This document shows positions 6,294 to 7,872 of a DNA stretch of 7,872 bases, one piece after another. A program made the position numbers and the translations under genes. Source of the stretch: Actinobacteria bacterium UBA7422 (GTDB lineage Bacteria; Actinomycetota; Actinomycetes; S36-B12); contig DKME01000050.1 of assembly GCA_002469525.1 (NCBI GenBank), forward strand, positions 1 through 7,872. The letters run 5' to 3'. The first letter of the stretch is position 1, and each line of letters starts with the position of its first letter. The notes under the pieces were generated by a model. That model was not told where the DNA came from, did no database searches, and saw nothing but the letters and a program-made list of their open reading frames with translations.

Positions 6294-7406
6294 CTATGGA
6301 GTCTTGGGACAGGAGGTCACGGGCATTCCGGCAACCCAATGACTCATTTCTTTGATCGCGTCCCTCAGGGATGTCACCGGAGTGACGGTGAGGCCATCGG
6401 GGACATGTCCTGCAGACTCAGCGCAGTGCTGCTCGGGCATGAGGAATAATTCGGCCCCGGCCGACCGAGCCCCGGCCAATTTTTGCCGGATACCTCCGAT
6501 CGGTCCCACGGCTCCTTCAGGCGTGATCGTTCCGGTTCCGGCTACATGCTTCCCACCGGTCAAGTCTTCGGGCGTAAGTTTGTCTACAATTCCCGTCGCG
6601 AACATGAGCCCCGCGCTTGGCCCTCCCACGTCACTCAGGGTGAAATCTATATCGAATTCAGCCGAATAAAGCTCCCCAACTGAAATACCCAAATATGGTT
6701 TCCCGGGTGCATCTGGGTTTTCCCCCGATGCCACTGTCACGCTCATATTTTCAGCTGATCGTCGGATCTCGAATGTAAACTCAGTGCCGACCGGTGAGCC
6801 CTGAACTGTTTGAACAACATCTCTCGGCGTAGTCACCGGAACCCCGTCAATGCTCACAATTTCGTCGCGCGGCAAAAATACTTCATCTGCTGGGGCATCA
6901 ACTATCACAGCCGTTGCCACAATTTTTGTCTGGACGGGCAGCTCCAGATAGTTGAGCGCTGCAGCTACCGAGTCAGACTCGGACGTACTGAAAAGTGCTG
7001 CATTTCTTGCCTTAACATCTTCCCCGCTTATGTCATCGGGGTAGACCAATTCCCTGGGAACAACTGCGTCTGAAGAATTGAACCAAGACCCAACGGCGTC
7101 AACAAAGGTGAGGCCGCCACGGGGACCACCTGATTCCCGCACGGTTGTCATATCTAGTTCCCCGGTGGTCGGGAATGTTGGTGCGCCATTGATTTGGATC
7201 ACTGGGGCGCCATCCACGTCGCCGATTACGTTAAATGTGGGACCGGGAGCAAGTTTGACAAATGGAACGGGTAAGAAAAACGCGATCGCCAAAATACCAA
7301 GCGTGACCGCGCTACTCACTAGCAGCGAAAGGGTGCTGGTCCCCCATTTTTCTCGGGAAGATTCCACATGGGCTGGTTCACGTTGGGGTAACTCAGGCTC
7401 GGTCAC
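6294..7406 (-). CDS. Membrane-anchored PDZ domain, Lon-like (S16) serine protease, YlbL family
   Basis: 370 residues. A short cytoplasmic N-terminus rich in E, P and R (1-22) precedes a single membrane span at about 26-48, so the rest should face outside. The segment from 52 contains APGPTFNVIG and the GELDMTTVRESGGP block typical of this family. A PDZ domain covers about 158-225, with VFLPRDEIVSIDGVPV as the core peptide-binding sheet. The protease domain resembles the Lon catalytic domain. The nucleophile is Ser264 in DVGGPSAGLMFA, and the general base is Lys309 in GGIRQKLAGARSAGAELFLMP, so the Ser/Lys dyad is intact. No ATPase domain is present, as usual for the family. GTG 7406 starts inside the end of the small membrane protein gene (14-bp overlap), which suggests translational coupling. 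It is followed after 34 bases by the UPF0182 gene. The substrate is unknown; quality control of envelope proteins is an inference. Confidence 0.93.
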   Translation of the reverse strand: MTEPELPQREPAHVESSREKWGTSTLSLLVSSAVTLGILAIAFFLPVPFVKLAPGPTFNVIGDVDGAPVIQINGAPTFPTTGELDMTTVRESGGPRGGLTFVDAVGSWFNSSDAVVPRELVYPDDISGEDVKARNAALFSTSESDSVAAALNYLELPVQTKIVATAVIVDAPADEVFLPRDEIVSIDGVPVTTPRDVVQTVQGSPVGTEFTFEIRRSAENMSVTVASGENPDAPGKPYLGISVGELYSAEFDIDFTLSDVGGPSAGLMFATGIVDKLTPEDLTGGKHVAGTGTITPEGAVGPIGGIRQKLAGARSAGAELFLMPEQHCAESAGHVPDGLTVTPVTSLRDAIKEMSHWVAGMPVTSCPKTP

Positions 7407-7569
7407 GATTCACGTTTCCATGCGATTTCTTCATGGCTGCCTGCATTGATGCGAACTGGCCGAGGTCATGGTTTTCTGGCGGCCTCCGGAAGTAGGTGAC
7501 GAGAGCCGCTATGCCAACCCCGATAAGAACAGCAAAAATCGGAATCAACCACCACATCAAGGTGCTCAC
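7393..7569 (-). CDS. Small single-span membrane protein (58 aa) overlapping the PDZ protease start
   Basis: A short ORF from GTG 7569 (VSTLMWWLIPIF...) to TGA at 7393. Residues about 4-26 form one strongly hydrophobic membrane helix. RRPP follows at 28-31, suggesting the C-terminus stays in the cytoplasm, and a polar tail (32-58) ends in a basic region (MKKSHGNVNRDRA). The start is well supported: AGGGAGAG lies about 7 bases upstream. The last 14 bases overlap the GTG start of the protease gene in another frame, a classic coupling arrangement. Small membrane proteins with a tryptophan-rich start are familiar next to this protease in other actinobacteria as I recall them, but no family name can be given. 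It could be a partner or regulator of the protease; that is an inference from position alone. Confidence 0.8.
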   Translation of the reverse strand: MSTLMWWLIPIFAVLIGVGIAALVTYFRRPPENHDLGQFASMQAAMKKSHGNVNRDRA

Positions 7570-7644
7570 GTTATGTCTCTCCCTGTCTTCGGATTCGAGT
7601 TTCCCTACCTGCAGACAACCGTACCGCGACCACTAATTATGCAC
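7570..7644. other. Gap between NUDIX gene end and small membrane protein gene
   Basis: These 75 bases carry the AGGGAGAG ribosome binding site of the small membrane protein at about 7578-7585. A CATAAT at 7643-7638 on the minus strand could be a -10 for the downstream operon, but no matching -35 is found 17 bases upstream. No terminator hairpin with a T-run is visible, so read-through from the upstream gene is possible. Confidence 0.35.
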
Positions 7645-7872
7645 TCACGGAAATTCAATGGCGACCTGGTCTTTGGTAGCAATGTGTACTCGAGCAGCAT
7701 TTATGAGATTCACCACACTTTGGTCTATGTCCGGTAGCCCTTCATTCATATCCCACCACGTGGTCTTAGCGTCTTCCGTCATGTGTCTGGGTTGGTCGGA
7801 GTCGACGAGTGCGAGAAACTGCACATCCCAGTGAACGCTCTGAACCACCTCGCCACTTGCTGACTTGCATGG
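7645..7872 (-). CDS. Probable NUDIX hydrolase, C-terminal 75 residues (start lies beyond right edge)
   Basis: The frame is open from the right window edge to TGA at 7645. The visible part reads HWDVQFLALVD, then TEDAKTTWWDMNEGLPDIDQSVVNLINAARV, and a short tail. This matches the last third of many NUDIX proteins: a H-x-D-x-x-F-x-A strand, a few loop residues, an acidic E with a W-x-x-x-x-x-L-P segment, and a final helix ending in AR. The NUDIX box itself (GX5EX7REUXEEXGU) would be upstream of the visible part, so the call depends on the C-terminal pattern alone. GTG 7848 is inside the domain and is not the likely start. NUDIX enzymes cleave nucleoside-diphosphate-linked compounds; the substrate here is open. 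Confidence 0.6.
   Translation of the reverse strand, partial: PCKSASGEVVQSVHWDVQFLALVDSDQPRHMTEDAKTTWWDMNEGLPDIDQSVVNLINAARVHIATKDQVAIEFP

Overview
The window looks like a chromosomal segment of an actinobacterium of moderate GC content. This rests on the pairing of a Lon-like PDZ protease with a UPF0182 giant membrane protein, an initiator tRNA with the C1·U72 mismatch typical of the group, and GTG as the likely start in six of the seven genes whose 5' end is visible. The species cannot be named from this sequence. There are no insertion sequences, phage genes, integrases or CRISPR arrays.

The left part (1-1326, minus strand) holds two genes for exported proteins. The first is a pepsin-like aspartic peptidase that runs off the left edge. 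It is absent from any list of closed ORFs because its stop lies outside the window. Upstream of it is a 177-residue secreted protein with four cysteines that I do not recognise. Divergent from these, on the plus strand (1407-2369), is an HSL-type alpha/beta hydrolase with a complete catalytic triad.

From 2370 to 2493 there is a non-coding gap with a short tandem repeat. Next comes a strong minus-strand terminator (2494-2533), and two bases away the initiator tRNA gene (2536-2612, minus).

The right part (2673-7872) is a tightly packed minus-strand block. In transcription order it reads: the 3' end of a probable NUDIX hydrolase gene; a 58-residue single-span membrane protein overlapping the next start by 14 bp; a membrane-anchored PDZ/Lon-like serine protease; a 991-residue UPF0182 membrane protein; and a class I SAM-dependent methyltransferase. 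The initiator tRNA and its terminator close the block. The spacing (14 bp overlap, 34 bp gap, 11 bp gap) suggests that the small protein, protease, UPF0182 protein and methyltransferase share a transcript. The first three are all envelope proteins and may act together. I recall the protease-UPF0182 pair as conserved in mycobacteria, but the function of UPF0182 is not established.

Most of the right block is ordinary conserved actinobacterial content. The observations most worth checking are the bacterial pepsin homologue beside an unknown cysteine-containing secreted protein, and the small overlapping membrane ORF in front of the PDZ protease.
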